Below the pieces are notes generated by a model. That model searched no databases, had not been told where the DNA came from, and saw nothing but the letters and a program-made list of their open reading frames with translations. Below are positions 33,664 through 44,303 of a stretch of DNA of 64,000 nucleotides, in pieces (position 1 is the first letter of the stretch; each line of letters begins with the position of its first letter). Both the position numbers and the translations under genes were made by a program. Source of the stretch: Phlyctochytrium arcticum (lineage: Eukaryota > Chytridiomycota > Chytridiomycetes > Chytridiales > Chytridiaceae); NCBI GenBank assembly GCA_025602905.1, contig JAHLKI010000023.1:62001-126000 (forward strand). The letters are read 5' to 3'.

Positions 33664-34222
33664 CGGATAACGGAGCAAGCATCCGCGTTCGACATTTCGC
33701 AAATCCCCCAATCAAGATGACAAAAAGATTGGGCCCGGCATCCATCAGTTTGAAATATATCTGGATTAGCACGCTGTGTTATTCGTCGGAAGGAAGTGCC
33801 TCGGACGGACAAGTAGGACTTTTCGCTTGTCGGTCGGAAAAGGAAACGGGGGACGACCTGTCAGCGGCTCGGGACGATGATGCCGGATGCTTGCACCGCC
33901 CAGATATTCCCAGCGAGTTCACTCACCCACAAAGTAAGTGCAAACTTTTGTGAAAGTTTGATTGATGACAAGTACTAAACAAATGTCCATTTTTCTAGGT
34001 GAGATCCGCAAAACAGAAGGACGGACAGGTCTGACATTTCGTGCACTAAGAAGAAGAGGAATCGCCGATGGATCTATTTGGTGGAAATTTCCATTCCTAC
34101 CGACGACATAGGCCTCACGGTGCAGCGGCCATGCGACAACCCGTAAGAAGGACACATCGACATACCGCAAGAAGAGAAGGAATACATGTTCATGTCGCAG
34201 TTGCAAGCACAAACAAACACAG
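33664..34222. other. Upstream region of the FMN reductase, no gene seen
   Basis: No supported coding frame between the TTCGAA array and the broken gene at 34223. Confidence 0.35.
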
Positions 34223-35143
34223 ATGATGGTAGCGGTTGCAACGGAAAAGCAAGCAGAAATGCTTTGCAAAACCCAAACTGAACTACAGAACGTTATCCAC
34301 GCCAGGAGGTCAAGAAATGCTGGTAGGAGCAAACGGTTTCCCAATTACCCCGGTCCACGATTCCCTCGCGACAATGGAGTCGTCCAATGTGTGCAGTCAT
34401 ATCGAAAAAATAGTGGCATAGGTGTCACCAGTTCGATATCAAACAAGATCAGGGAGGCGCTCTAGTCTACCGAAGGCGAGCTCAAGGGCGAGCTAAAGGA
34501 ACACACACAAGCGGCCAAAGATTTCCAGGCCGCCTGCGACACGGTGGTCCGGGCCGATCTGAACCAAGGATCTGATGCCTGGAAGGAGTGGCAAGGATCA
34601 GTCAAAAACAATACATTCCTCATCGCCAACGGCTTCGTGAGTATGGACGGCCGGAACAATTTCCACTACGAACAAGACACCGAATGGAAACTGTTACATT
34701 CCAGCGGGGTGGAAAGCACCAACAACCTCTTCCTTTGACCGAGCCGGGGACATAGAGTCAGGTCGGACCACTTACAAACGGAAGCGGAGCGGCAACCTTG
34801 AAGCCGCGTTTATGGGTGTCCCCGCGCGCAATCCGTCCGAGTCGCGCGAATCGTACGCCATCAAGTTCATGTCGTATCTGAGGGCGGAACGCCTGATTGT
34901 CGGGTCCCAGTTGAAGGACTTTGTGGCCAGTATTGGGAAGGCGAAGGCGATGGAGGGCATTACGTACTCTGCCGAGGGCCGTTGCCAATGGGGACAACTA
35001 TGACTCCTTTGTCGCAACGGTGGACGAGATCAACCGGGTCCACGCAAAGAAGTCCAATGCGGATGCGGTGGTGCCGGTCATCGAGAGTAAGGTGACCAGG
35101 TACGTGGGCGGGAGGATGCTCTGTATCTCCTATAGCTTATGAT
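34223..35143 (+). pseudogene. Broken gene of unknown family
   Basis: A coding-like stretch interrupted by a stop at 34463-34465 and by frame changes near 34725 and 34978. Reading across them gives plausible protein in successive frames: KGELKEHTQAAKDFQAACD, then WKEWQGSVKNNTFLIANGF, then SYAIKFMSYLRAERLIVGS, then DNYDSFVATVDEINRVHAKK. I recognise no family. Codon composition is more protein-like than the surroundings. The first part (34223-34460) is less convincing. Confidence 0.45.
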
Positions 35144-35348
35144 CGCAATACCCACAATCCTACAAAGTTACGGTCATTGAATCAAAGAACTTGCCGCAAA
35201 AAGTCCCAATATCATCTTTTCCTTGCCAACGCGGGATATTCGGGTGCTTCCGGTCATGCACTTTCAAAAGCATGCGCCGAAGCTTTGTGCGCACGAGGTC
35301 TCTCAATCCTGCTCCATTGTGTCAAGAAAAAGTGAGTATGCAAGATCT

Positions 35349-35430
35349 CCACGCAAAGCAGTCCAAAGCGGATGCGGTGGTGCCGGTCATCGAGAGTAAG
35401 GTGACCAGGTACGTGGCCGGGAGGATTTTG
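35349..35430 (+). repeat. Partial duplicate of 35040-35118
   Basis: About 80 bases nearly identical to the 3' part of the broken gene (encoding VVPVIESKVTRYV), offset by about 309 bases. It continues with coding-like sequence (GRILEWAPDGDRVPHR). Confidence 0.65.
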
Positions 35431-35600
35431 GAGTGGGCCCCAGATGGGGATCGTGTCCCTCATCGGGTATGGGATCGGGAAATATTGGACGGCGGCCTAA
35501 GGGATTCGGATGGACCTTGGACTAGGGACTCGGATCGAACTCTATTGGACTTTACATATATAGGGATTGCAAACATAATACACATACTCTGCTTTAATCC

Positions 35601-35623
35601 GGGGGGGGGGGGGGGGGGGGGGG
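35601..35623 (+). repeat. 23-base G homopolymer
   Basis: Uninterrupted run of 23 G, the longest of several G/C runs in the window. It could form G-quadruplexes and is likely length-variable. Confidence 0.85.
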
Positions 35624-37536
35624 TGTCTGGTTTGCCAGCGAGAGTGAATGTTATGAAATGATGACATGCGTAACAAAGTTGCTATGAGATTGGTGTGACT
35701 GCAATGCCATTTAATTCCTGCTTGAGGAAGAGACTGAACCAAATCAATTGCGTTTCTTCCGGGAACTTAGCGGGAATGTCTGTTCCTGTTGCTTTTCAAC
35801 TGTAATACTGTACTGGTTGAAGGAAAGTTAGAATGTGAATGATTTGACCCATGCAGACTGAGGTAGCTGATGAATCAATAATTGCATTGAATTTGGAAGT
35901 GCCGAGAATGTCGTAAAGTAATTTTCGCAGTCAGTGCAGCACCAAAATGCACATGTAATTTCATGTGAACAAATGTCGTGGCAGAAATAAGATATCAGAA
36001 GAGTAGGGACAGACATGAACAGAAAGGTTAAATGCTCTCCTCCGGCTAAACCACCAACAGGCGGTATATGTTTTATTCTTGAAAATGTCGCCTTTATAGC
36101 TCGTGTGAGTAAAGTGATTCAGAGCCGTTTCGGTAATAAAGTTGCGACGAGAGTTTACAGGTTTGATCAAGAAGCGGGAATGATACCGGATTGGCCTCCC
36201 CCCAGGTAGGGAAGAGAAAAGTACTCTCGAAAACGTCAGTCCGAGATCTAGAGTTACCTATAGTGTGACGGGTAAATCTGTGCATACGAGGTACTGGAAC
36301 GCCGACTCGAGTTTTCCTTCTCTTCAAAGTGCTGCGCGCAGAAGTTCCCACCCGTGACACTGCCTATAAGGTACTTTTTCCAACGGATGGTTGCTGCTCA
36401 TGGGTGTCTAATGAATGAGTTTTTGTGAAGCACTCTATGAAGCAAAGTATAGTCGGAGATGCTTGGTAGGGCGAGAATGATTGCAAAAGGTAGTGGCACA
36501 GGGAACTCGCGGGCCTTTTTTCCCTCTTGATGTCCTAACACTGCCATTCGACTTTAATAAACTGTCTCTCACAATGTTCTGCTTGTTATCTCTACAATCC
36601 ATTGGGAACGACAACCGTGAGTTCTCTATAAGATCAGATGGCCGGTAGCGATGGGAGCCAGCGGGTGCTATGCAGCGGGGGGCAGTACGTTTTTTGTGGC
36701 ACAAATCTCATAGTAGAGCAAGACCAACAATCTCGGCATCGAGACCATGATCTAGTTCAAACATGGCCATCTTTCAAAACGAGACATGTTCTGTGGGCAG
36801 TCTGAAATTGCCTAATATCGACTGATGTCCGCGTCTCAGGCAGTGTAAAAGATGGAGAGCATAGTATGGTCAAAGGATTTCATTGGTATATAGCGCAAAG
36901 TGTATTGTATGTGACAAGGGTATTTACAAGGGTATCAAAAATACAAAGACAATGAAAGTTGAATTCTTCCCGGCCCTTGCGCGCCCTCATCGAGCCCCTC
37001 CGGCTCTCAGACGACACATGCACTGCCATCCCGAGCACAGTACAGCACTGCGCGCCACCACGCGCAGCGTCAGTCCGTTTCTGCCACGCACCTACACTAC
37101 AGACCACTCACCTAAGAAAGCCCTCCAGTCCTGATCCAGTCCAGTCCAGTCCTGATCCAGTCCTGTCCTGTCCTGATCCAGTCCTGACGTTGAGGTGTTG
37201 AATGGAGTGGTGCTGGTTGAGGGGTGCTGGTTGAAGGTGAGATGAGGCGAAGGAGTGGTGTCAAGGATGGCGAGGTGAATGGAACTGTGAAGTAAAGGGG
37301 AAGAAGAAGGGAAATGGCGGCGGTCAGCACAAGAAAAACCAATCAAGATGAGACGGGTAAAGTATACTTACAAGGCGGGGAAGGGAGCTGGAAGCGGTTG
37401 GGCGAGATGAAGAAAAAAGCAAGAGGGAAGCGGGGGGAAGGCCGGCCTTTTATAGCCCGAGGGTGCGATTGCGGCGTGACTGGGGAAAAGGTTGAGATTG
37501 GCTGAAAGTTCCATCAGGCCATCCGGGCCACGTAAC
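35624..37536. other. Gene-poor region with a possible short transcript
   Basis: No gene is firmly supported. On the minus strand a TATAAAAG (about 37447-37454) is followed by pyrimidine-rich leader sequence. A good intron-like segment (GTAAGTATAC near 37373 to CTTCACAG near 37287) comes next, then an imperfect minisatellite at 37124-37186 built on CAGTCCTGATC (plus strand). This could be a non-coding RNA or a short peptide gene. Confidence 0.35.
37124..37186. repeat. Imperfect minisatellite, CCAGTCCTGAT units
   Basis: About six degenerate units of 5, 10 or 11 bases built from CAGTC, CTGTC and CTGATC. Confidence 0.7.
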
Positions 37537-38019
37537 TCAGTGCTTACGCGTCTGCAGGGTCGACGCGTAGGGCCCGATTTCCATCTTGACCTCGTAAAGA
37601 ACTTTTTCGTTGTGGGTGGCCGGGGCTGCTCCCTCGTAAACGAAGAATGAATGTATAAGTTTCATGTAGGAGTGATCCTCCTGGTGCAGTGAATCGGCTG
37701 TGAGGAGCTGCTGTGATAGTTCTGATGGTATTCTGCATATCAAGGGGTTGAAAGTATAGTCGGGTGAACGTCTCGGCCAAATGGCCCAAGAAGGAAAACG
37801 CCGGCATGGTATGAAATAGAAGGTGTAGTGAGCAGATTGACCTATGTAGTTCCGTTGTCCAGAAGGTCTTGTTGTTTAGTCTTTCCTCCTCTGAGTCTCG
37901 ACGCTCGGCCAAAAATCGCGTCTAGATCTGGCTGGCCCCTGGCAAGTTCTCCAAGGTCAAAGTGTTTTTCCTCTCGACAAAACTCGCGACTTTTGCGCAC
38001 GGAAAAGTACCAAGAGCAT
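37537..38019 (-). CDS. Possible small spliced gene, unknown function
   Basis: Tentative three-exon model: 37984-38019, 37842-37921 and 37537-37732, 103 residues with continuous phase. The middle and last exons read like protein (AERRDSEEERLNNKTFWTTE; DHSYMKLIHSFFVYEGAAP; YEVKMEIGPYAS). The first donor (GTTTTG) is weak and intron 2 (109 nt) is long for this genome, so exon 1 may be wrong. It is divergent to the small gene starting at 38049. No family recognised. Confidence 0.38.
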
Positions 38020-38048
38020 CGACACAGCGGCAAACAGAAAGCAGGAAT

Positions 38049-38367
38049 ATGGTGCTGGTCCTGGAGCTGCGCACATTGTCCATCGTGAAAGAAGGCTGCC
38101 GGAGCTCTGTTGTTAGGTTTTGGGTATGCTACTGGTCGTTGTGTTTACTACGTTTGGTTCTTCTCTGACCTCTGAAACTAGGCTCAAGTGAACCTACCCA
38201 TTCACCAGGCAGCAGCCCACCTACCAGTACTGGTCAAGAAACGGCCTCCTGAAAACCTTTCCCACACCTCCTACCTCCCCAAACCAATCATTGTTTACGA
38301 CCGCAAAACAGGGCACTCCACCAACTACTTCCAGCAACGATCGTTGTTTATCACCGCAAAACAATGA
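38049..38367 (+). CDS. Small spliced gene, unknown function
   Basis: Two exons, 38049-38123 and 38182-38367, over a 58-nt intron (GTATGC..ACTAG), 86 residues, phase 0 on both sides. Exon 2 is open for 62 codons only from the acceptor. The basic N-terminus (MVLVLELRTLSIVKEGCRSS) and the PKPIIVYDRKTGHSTNYF segment look protein-like. It might be a small organellar protein, but I recognise no family. Confidence 0.45.
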
Positions 38368-39178
38368 ACCACTCCCACTAGAGCCCCCGATTGGACCCGA
38401 CAATCAGGTCTCCAAACTGACTGGACAGCAATATGCTATTCTTGCCCCACTCGCCGCTTCATGTTTGGAAGACCGATACTCATTTGCAAACTTTGTAACA
38501 GGAGACAGGAGTTGACGATCTTTCTAGAACTTGAAATATGTGACCGTCCATTCCCACGCATCAAGTCGTCACCATATCGTCCTTCCGTCTCGTCCATCAT
38601 GCCTTTCACCATCTGACGAACGAATCGCCGCCAATCTTTCATCAGATAACCTACCTTTAGGCCCAGGTCGCCTCCCTGCATGCCATCTGATGCAACTGAA
38701 AGGCAGAATCCATCACAGACTAAATGTGAAAAGGGTAACTGGATGGGAAGTGGTAAATACCCCCGCTGTGGTTTAGACGTTTTTGTGCACAACTTCTATT
38801 AATGAATTTGACGCAAGCCAGTGATTGGATAATACAATGTGTACAACAGATGGACACCGTCGAGCAATGGTAGATTGGATTTTGGGACAGAGAAACGTGG
38901 GATCTCTCCCTCCATGGCCTTCATATGCAATCTGTAGAAAAAAAACTTAGTATTGGGCAGGGCTGCTAAAGTTGGTGGGGGCCCTACTCTTTGATTAAAT
39001 GATCAACATTTAAAGGTTGAAATGCAGAAGTTCTCTAGTAATCGCAGGGTATCGTCCGAATTCGGGTAGTCGCTGAGGAGCTGGCGATAAGAACGGCATT
39101 GAGGCGAAAAGCATGAGAAATCTTGGCAAATTGCTTCAAGGTCACCATTTACAGGCGCTCTCTCTGCAGTTTTTCGTA
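38368..39178. other. Intergenic, no firmly supported gene
   Basis: Open frames exist on both strands at 38436-38792, neither with a recognisable motif. On the minus strand an intron-like 45-nt segment near 38620-38665 would be needed. Left unassigned. Confidence 0.35.
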
Positions 39179-39512
39179 CTAGTCAGCATGCCAGCCGAGT
39201 TTCTGATTCAATTTCAACATGCTCTTCGCCACTTGTTCCCTAATTTCGCGCTCCAGCCTTTGGACCTCGTTGTCCCACCAAAGTTCCCTCTCACTTTCCC
39301 TTAGATGCCTTTCCTCTGCAATCTTCCTTTCCAATAGTGTGACCTTGCGCGTAAGAAGCTGCCATCTATTACTCTAAAGTATGCAAGGTCTGAGCATGTT
39401 TCAAAAGTCTCTGGACATGGCATGACTGGAATACACATACCACATAAACGGTAAGACCGACAGTGGCAGTGATGATAGAGCCCAAGACGATAAATGAGCT
39501 CCATGTGTTCAT
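39179..39512 (-). CDS. Small single-pass membrane protein with coiled coil
   Basis: Two exons, 39441-39512 and 39179-39373, over a 67-nt intron (GTATGTG..CTTTAG), 88 residues. Exon 1 encodes a membrane segment (FIVLGSIITATVGLTVYV). Exon 2 encodes a highly charged helix (LLTRKVTLLERKIAEERHL, then RLEREIREQVAKSML). This is the layout of many small mitochondrial inner-membrane assembly factors, but I cannot name it. It shares a 250-base divergent promoter with the PUS1 gene. Confidence 0.6.
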
Positions 39513-39762
39513 TTAAACAGGCGTTCAGACTAGCACATGAAGCGCCTAGCGTTTGTTTGGGTGGGAGGGTGCAGTACCGTCCGAGGTATACCGCCCAGGG
39601 TACCAACGATGGATAGAAAAGCGACGAGGCGATGGCATTCGTGGCAGAGGCATGACTCTGATATAAACCGGTGCTGTTGTTTGAACCTACATACCAATTT
39701 CCAGCTCAATAAAAGCTTCTCATCCAGCGTCTCTCAGCATCCAACATCCTCACGGCACAGTC

Positions 39763-41760
39763 ATGTTATCAAGAGCATCCTCGCAAATCTTGAATTTGCG
39801 AAACTTTTCCAAGGCTGGACTCAAAATTGTCAAAATGACAAACAAGGAAGGCACTTTGGCGGAAACGTCGAGCAGCGTCCAGAAGCGCCCGGCTTCGACC
39901 CATGAATCTGTGACCAGCGACATTGTGGAAAAGAAGCCAAGGACCGAAGAACTCATACAAGTCGATACCAACGGGGACAGCAAGTTGTCCGTGGAGAACG
40001 GCGGTGAAGGCAACTCCAAGCCAGGGGACGGTGAAGCAAAGAAAAAGTACACCCCCAAACGACTCAAGCATGAATGGACTCCCCGGGAAAAGGACGCCGA
40101 CTCGGCAGAAGAACGCCGTCCGAAGCGCAAAGTTGCGCTTTTGATGGGTTATTGTGGGACTGGATATAACGGGATGCAAATGTAAGGATTTACACGCAAT
40201 TCATCAGGGGCACGGAGCTGACTTGGATATTGAAGTAATCCGGGAGTACCCACCATTGAACTCGAACTTCATAAAGCTCTTGCGGCAGCAGGTGCCGTTA
40301 GCAAAGACAATGCCATGGACCCCGCAAAGGTTTGCTCTTGGTGTGCTTGTCATCACTACCCAGGATATGAAAAGTAACTGTCTGGCTTTCTTGCAGATTC
40401 AATTCATGCGTTGTGCCCGTACTGATAAAGGGGTGCACGCCGCCGGCCAAGTCTGTTCATTAAAGATGATTATAGAAGAGCCCGACATTGTCGAGAGGAT
40501 AAACAAAGAACTTCCGGAACAGATCCGGATTTGGGGTAAAATGGTTTATTGGCGTCCTTGTTGTTCAGCGGGTTTAACCGACATATTATCATCTTTTAGG
40601 CTACGTTCGTACAGTGGGATCTTTCCATGCCAAGAATGCGTGTGATGCGCGCATGTACGAGTATCTCCTGCCCACCTACGTCCTTCAATCCGTGGATCCT
40701 GCGCGATACCCCAAATCAGCAGTCGGGCAGGCTGCTGGTATGCAGGAGGTGCCATTAAGTTTTGATTACATTGACACGCCCGAACCCACCAAGGAGGAGC
40801 TGGATGCCCGGCGGTCGTATCGTATACCTTCCGAGCAGTTGGCTTTATTGCGGGAGATTTTGAATCAATACGTTGGAACAAACAATTTCCACAACTTTAC
40901 CATCAACAAGCGATTTGAAGAGCGGAGTGCACAACGTTATATAATAAAGTTTGGCGTGAGTTATCTATCCATTTACATGGTTTGCGTTGACATTGAAACT
41001 AAAGGAAACCAATCTCATCCCGAACAGTGTGAAGATCCAATCATTCGAGGCGGAATTGAGTGGGTTCGGTGTCAGGTTACCGGGCAATCTTTTATGCTGC
41101 ATCAGATTCGTAAAATGATTGGTGTGTAGTTTGTTTCAACTTTGTATTGTCGGATTCTTCATACTGATTTGTTGCATGCAGGATTGGCCGTCATGATGGT
41201 TCGCACAGGGACCCCTGCTTCCCTGATCAAGGAAACGTTCAAGAAACAAAAGATTAACGTGCCCAAGGCGCCCGCATTAGGTCTTTTGCTGGACCAGGTA
41301 TGTTTTGCATGATGGCCCTGATTACGACCTACTTGGACTTATATACGGATGACAGACCCTCTTTCGCATGTACAACAAGAAACAAGATGGAGCTCTGGAC
41401 CCGGTCGTGTTTGACCCCTACAAGGTATTTGACTCATTTTACAGACCAAGTCAATGCGGCCGTACTAAATAGCTTTGTGCGCAAATGAAGGACAAGATTG
41501 AGGCCTTTAAGGAGAAATGGATCTACTCCCGTTTAGTAGACGAAGAAATCAAGACTGGCCAATTTGATGAATGGACCCGAGTCATTGACTGTCGCTCGGC
41601 GGATTACATGTGGTTTCTACGTGGGGACGCATCCTACCACCCGGACGAACGACCCCCTTATCTCCAAACCGGAAAGCCCAGCGGCTCCATAATACCACCC
41701 AAAGTCGCAGAATTGCTGGGGGAAGAGGAAGGTGACAATGTGGGGGACGGTGAAGAGTAG
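39763..41760 (+). CDS. PUS1: tRNA pseudouridine synthase, TruA/PUS1 type
   Basis: Eight exons: 39763-40181, 40236-40329, 40397-40535, 40600-40955, 41028-41121, 41182-41297, 41356-41424 and 41473-41760, 524 residues, all phases continuous. It isomerises uridines in tRNA (and snRNA/mRNA in PUS1 orthologues). Signatures are [17 protein letters not shown], then [20 protein letters not shown] with the catalytic Asp in [29 protein letters not shown], and [20 protein letters not shown]. The first 25 residues ([20 protein letters not shown]) resemble a mitochondrial presequence, and a second Met begins MTNKEG (39835). As in other PUS1 genes, two starts could give mitochondrial and nuclear forms. An acidic/basic linker precedes the catalytic fold. 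Confidence 0.92.
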
Positions 41761-41837
41761 ACCACTTAAATTATTTATCATTTGTTTGTACATAAGACAC
41801 ATCTGTTTCAGCATGCATTGTTGAGGCTCGCAAAGCA

Positions 41838-42890
41838 TTAGGCTAGACCATGAGACCGTAATCGGAGCGTCAATTCGCCTATCCGTCGCTCTTTGAGCTC
41901 GAGAAGCTGTTCCAGCTTTGTGATTTTGATTTGAAGCATCTGGAATCTGGTGTTTTAGGTCAGAGGGAATTTTTTTCGTTGGAGAACATGATGAAACTTT
42001 GGTACCTCTACAGTTTCTTGCAGTTCGGAAACGACGTGGGCTCCTGGGTCTCCATGGCCAGAATCCGAGTGGGGAGGATGTTGGGGGTTGACTGCCACGA
42101 TTGCGGCCAACATTTTTAGCTTTTTGAAGGGGGCAAGAAACATATTTTAACATATCACTTACCACTGGCTCTTGGCATACCAGCAGTTGCCATTCCGGCG
42201 TACACCGATGCGCGTTCCGGTAAAGAAGGCAGTCCCTCTTCTCCTCCCGTATGTGATTGATTCGTATCAGGCGAAACCTGACTCCATCGCCCGCCCATTG
42301 AAGCCGGATTATTGGGAAATGTGGCTTTAGTAGATTGCTGGTGAGCTTGGGATTGGCGGGTCAAATAGGCATCAATCTGTCATTCTTAATGAGCATGGGT
42401 TGTGCGGGAATCAGGAAATGGTTGGTGGCATTACTTTTAGACGCAGCTCGTGCAGCAGGAACTCGACATGTCCGGGCCGGTTGTGTACAATGTTGTCAAT
42501 CAACTCCTGGCTTGCTTGGTACCCCAGTCGTCGAAAGACCTTTTCTGTTTAAAATCACTTCATATCAGCTCAAACTGCCAACCTGCGTCGCACGCGAAAC
42601 TCACGATTGAGGGTCTTCCAATTATAAAACTTTTGTCCCACTGCATTGGCTGAGGGGTAGTTGTGCAAATCTACTAGCTTTGGCAGGAAATGTTTGACCA
42701 CTTCGGCTGTAGCCACTATTATAACATCATATGAGTCAATCATGGGAAAATTGTTTCCCGTTGATAAGGGATTCTTACCACCGTCACTAAAGTCCCGTTG
42801 TATGTTTCGCTTCGGTCGGGATAATGGGATCTCATCAATCCAAGCGTATAAATCATCTTCCCGGACATCTGTGATTTCTGGTGGTGCCAT
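41838..42890 (-). CDS. SPEF1: SPEF1/CLAMP homologue, CH-domain microtubule protein of cilia
   Basis: Six exons: 42779-42890, 42605-42715, 42435-42544, 42163-42376, 42006-42091 and 41838-41939, 244 residues. Residues 1-100 are the SPEF1-type calponin-homology domain: DLYAWIDEIPLSRPKRNIQR, DFSDG, VVKHFLPKLVDLHNYPSANA, NWKTLN, then QKVFRRLGY. Animal SPEF1 has near-identical YLWVDNIPLSRPKRN and FYFPKMVEMHNYVPAN segments. A disordered linker leads to a C-terminal coiled coil (ELQETVEMLQIKITKLEQLL, then ELKERRIGELTLRLR), as in SPEF1. The family bundles axonemal central-pair microtubules, so its presence implies a flagellated stage. It lies head to tail with the CFAP418 gene, 150 bases apart. Confidence 0.92.
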
Positions 42891-42942
42891 TTTCGTTTGA
42901 CGATTTTTTGCACTGGGACGAATTTTTGCAGCAACTTTTTGA

Positions 42943-42971
42943 CGCGTATGAGATCGCTTATGTCATACGCG
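42943..42971. promoter_or_regulatory. Dyad CGCGTATGA..TCATACGCG upstream of SPEF1
   Basis: Perfect 9-bp inverted repeat (42943-42951 and 42963-42971) 53 bases upstream of the SPEF1 start, in the 146-base gap behind CFAP418. Spacing and symmetry suit a dimeric DNA-binding factor. Not seen elsewhere in the window by eye. Confidence 0.35.
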
Positions 42972-43036
42972 AGATGGCTTTTATTTCCCACGGGATGATA
43001 TACAGATAGGTGAATTAATGTCAACGGAAAGATAGT

Positions 43037-43858
43037 CTATATGGAATGCCCTCCACAAAACCATTTCAAGTTCACAATCTCGTTTACGGATGTGAGCTCG
43101 CCAATGGACTTCCAAGTACACTGACAGCAGTATGCAGTTACATCTAAAACATTCAAGTGTTATTTCCCAGTGTACATGCTTGACATGGTGTATACATACT
43201 TGCAGAATGGACAAGCATGTCCTGGAGTTTCGTGGTATTTGGCATATGATTTCGGAAAAAGAGGTAGTCTGCCTTGTTTGTCCAAGATGCATCTGAAAGT
43301 GTATATGGTTATCAAGTGAAGATCAAAGCTATATGATGAAAATCAAAATTACCGGGAAAGGCCACACACTTGAAATCACACTTTGAACAACGCAGTTGGG
43401 TGCAGGTTCGTCGGATACTCCCCAAACTCAGTCCCCGTTCATCGCGTGATCCTCCAATGCAGACCGGTGCACATCTACCAGAGTCGTCAATTCATCGAAA
43501 TCTCCTGAAGACAAAATCCAATACTTACTTGCTCTTTGGTCGACACAGATCCACCTCGGATCCCAGGATGACTTTTAGCGGGGTTGTCGGTACCGGTGAT
43601 GGAAGAAGATCGACATCAAATTCTTTCAACAAATCATCTATTGCATAGTCCTACTTGACATGAGACATTTATTCACCTAGATTTGGAACATTTGTAAATT
43701 ACCTGAAGCTCTCCAGATGGGGCTGATGTGGCAATGGCCAGATGATCTACGGGATGTATCCGATCAGCATTCCGCGTTGATTGGTTTGATGGCAGATTTG
43801 TCTCTTTCAGAGTCGTCTCCCTCTCAAAGTCAGCTAGCAGTTGATTTATATCGTCCAT
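43037..43858 (-). CDS. CFAP418: CFAP418 (C8orf37) homologue
   Basis: Five exons: 43703-43858, 43529-43650, 43353-43474, 43200-43292 and 43037-43143, 199 residues (human 207). The family fold is in the C-terminal half: SKCAPVCIGGS, RTCTQLRCSKCDFKCVAF, NKADYLFFRNHMPNTTKLQ, AYCCQCTWKSIGELT and NLKWFCGGH. These align with human CSPVYLSG, RLRCTACDF, CDYLFFRNNMPE, YACQCSWRTVEELT and LRWVCGKH. The N-terminal half keeps two acidic helices (MDDINQLLADFE; IDDLLKEFDVD). In animals CFAP418 acts at the ciliary base and in photoreceptor membrane organisation. It is one of three cilium-related genes here. Confidence 0.9.
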
Positions 43859-44303
43859 TCTAACGACCGATCGTGTAGTTTTATATTTTCATGGTTGAAC
43901 ATTATCTGTGATGCGGATGCGAAAACCGCGTGTTACGGCATCAAAAGTCCACCATCTCACTCCTTGACATATACGACACACAAAAAAGACTTGAGGAAAA
44001 GAAATTGACCTGCCATTAAACTAAACTTTTGAGTTTATATAGGAAAATGCCACCGAATTTCCTGTCAAGTAGCGGAGTTGAAAATGATCTTGATGCCCGC
44101 TTACTGAAACTGTGCCACAATCGCGACTGATTGCGCTGCTGCCATGAGTGACAAACCAAATTCTTGGGACGAAAATGTGAGCAGAAAGGAGGAGGCGCCA
44201 TATATAAAGCTAGCAGCAGAAGTAGAATGCCCCGCGGAACCCGTCCAGGAAACCAGATGTATGTGTTTTCTTGGCCGACGTTGAGTTTCCAAACTTGTGC
44301 AGA
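43859..44303. other. Divergent promoter region between CFAP418 and the DUF599 gene
   Basis: 445 bases without a coding frame. It should contain both promoters. Confidence 0.35.

Noticed and set aside
36015..36209. 64-codon frame in the gene-poor region
   Set aside because: Short, isolated, no motif and no splice-linked continuation.
38436..38792. 118-codon minus-strand frame
   Set aside because: A possible spliced gene, but the competing plus-strand frame is equally open and neither has a recognisable motif.
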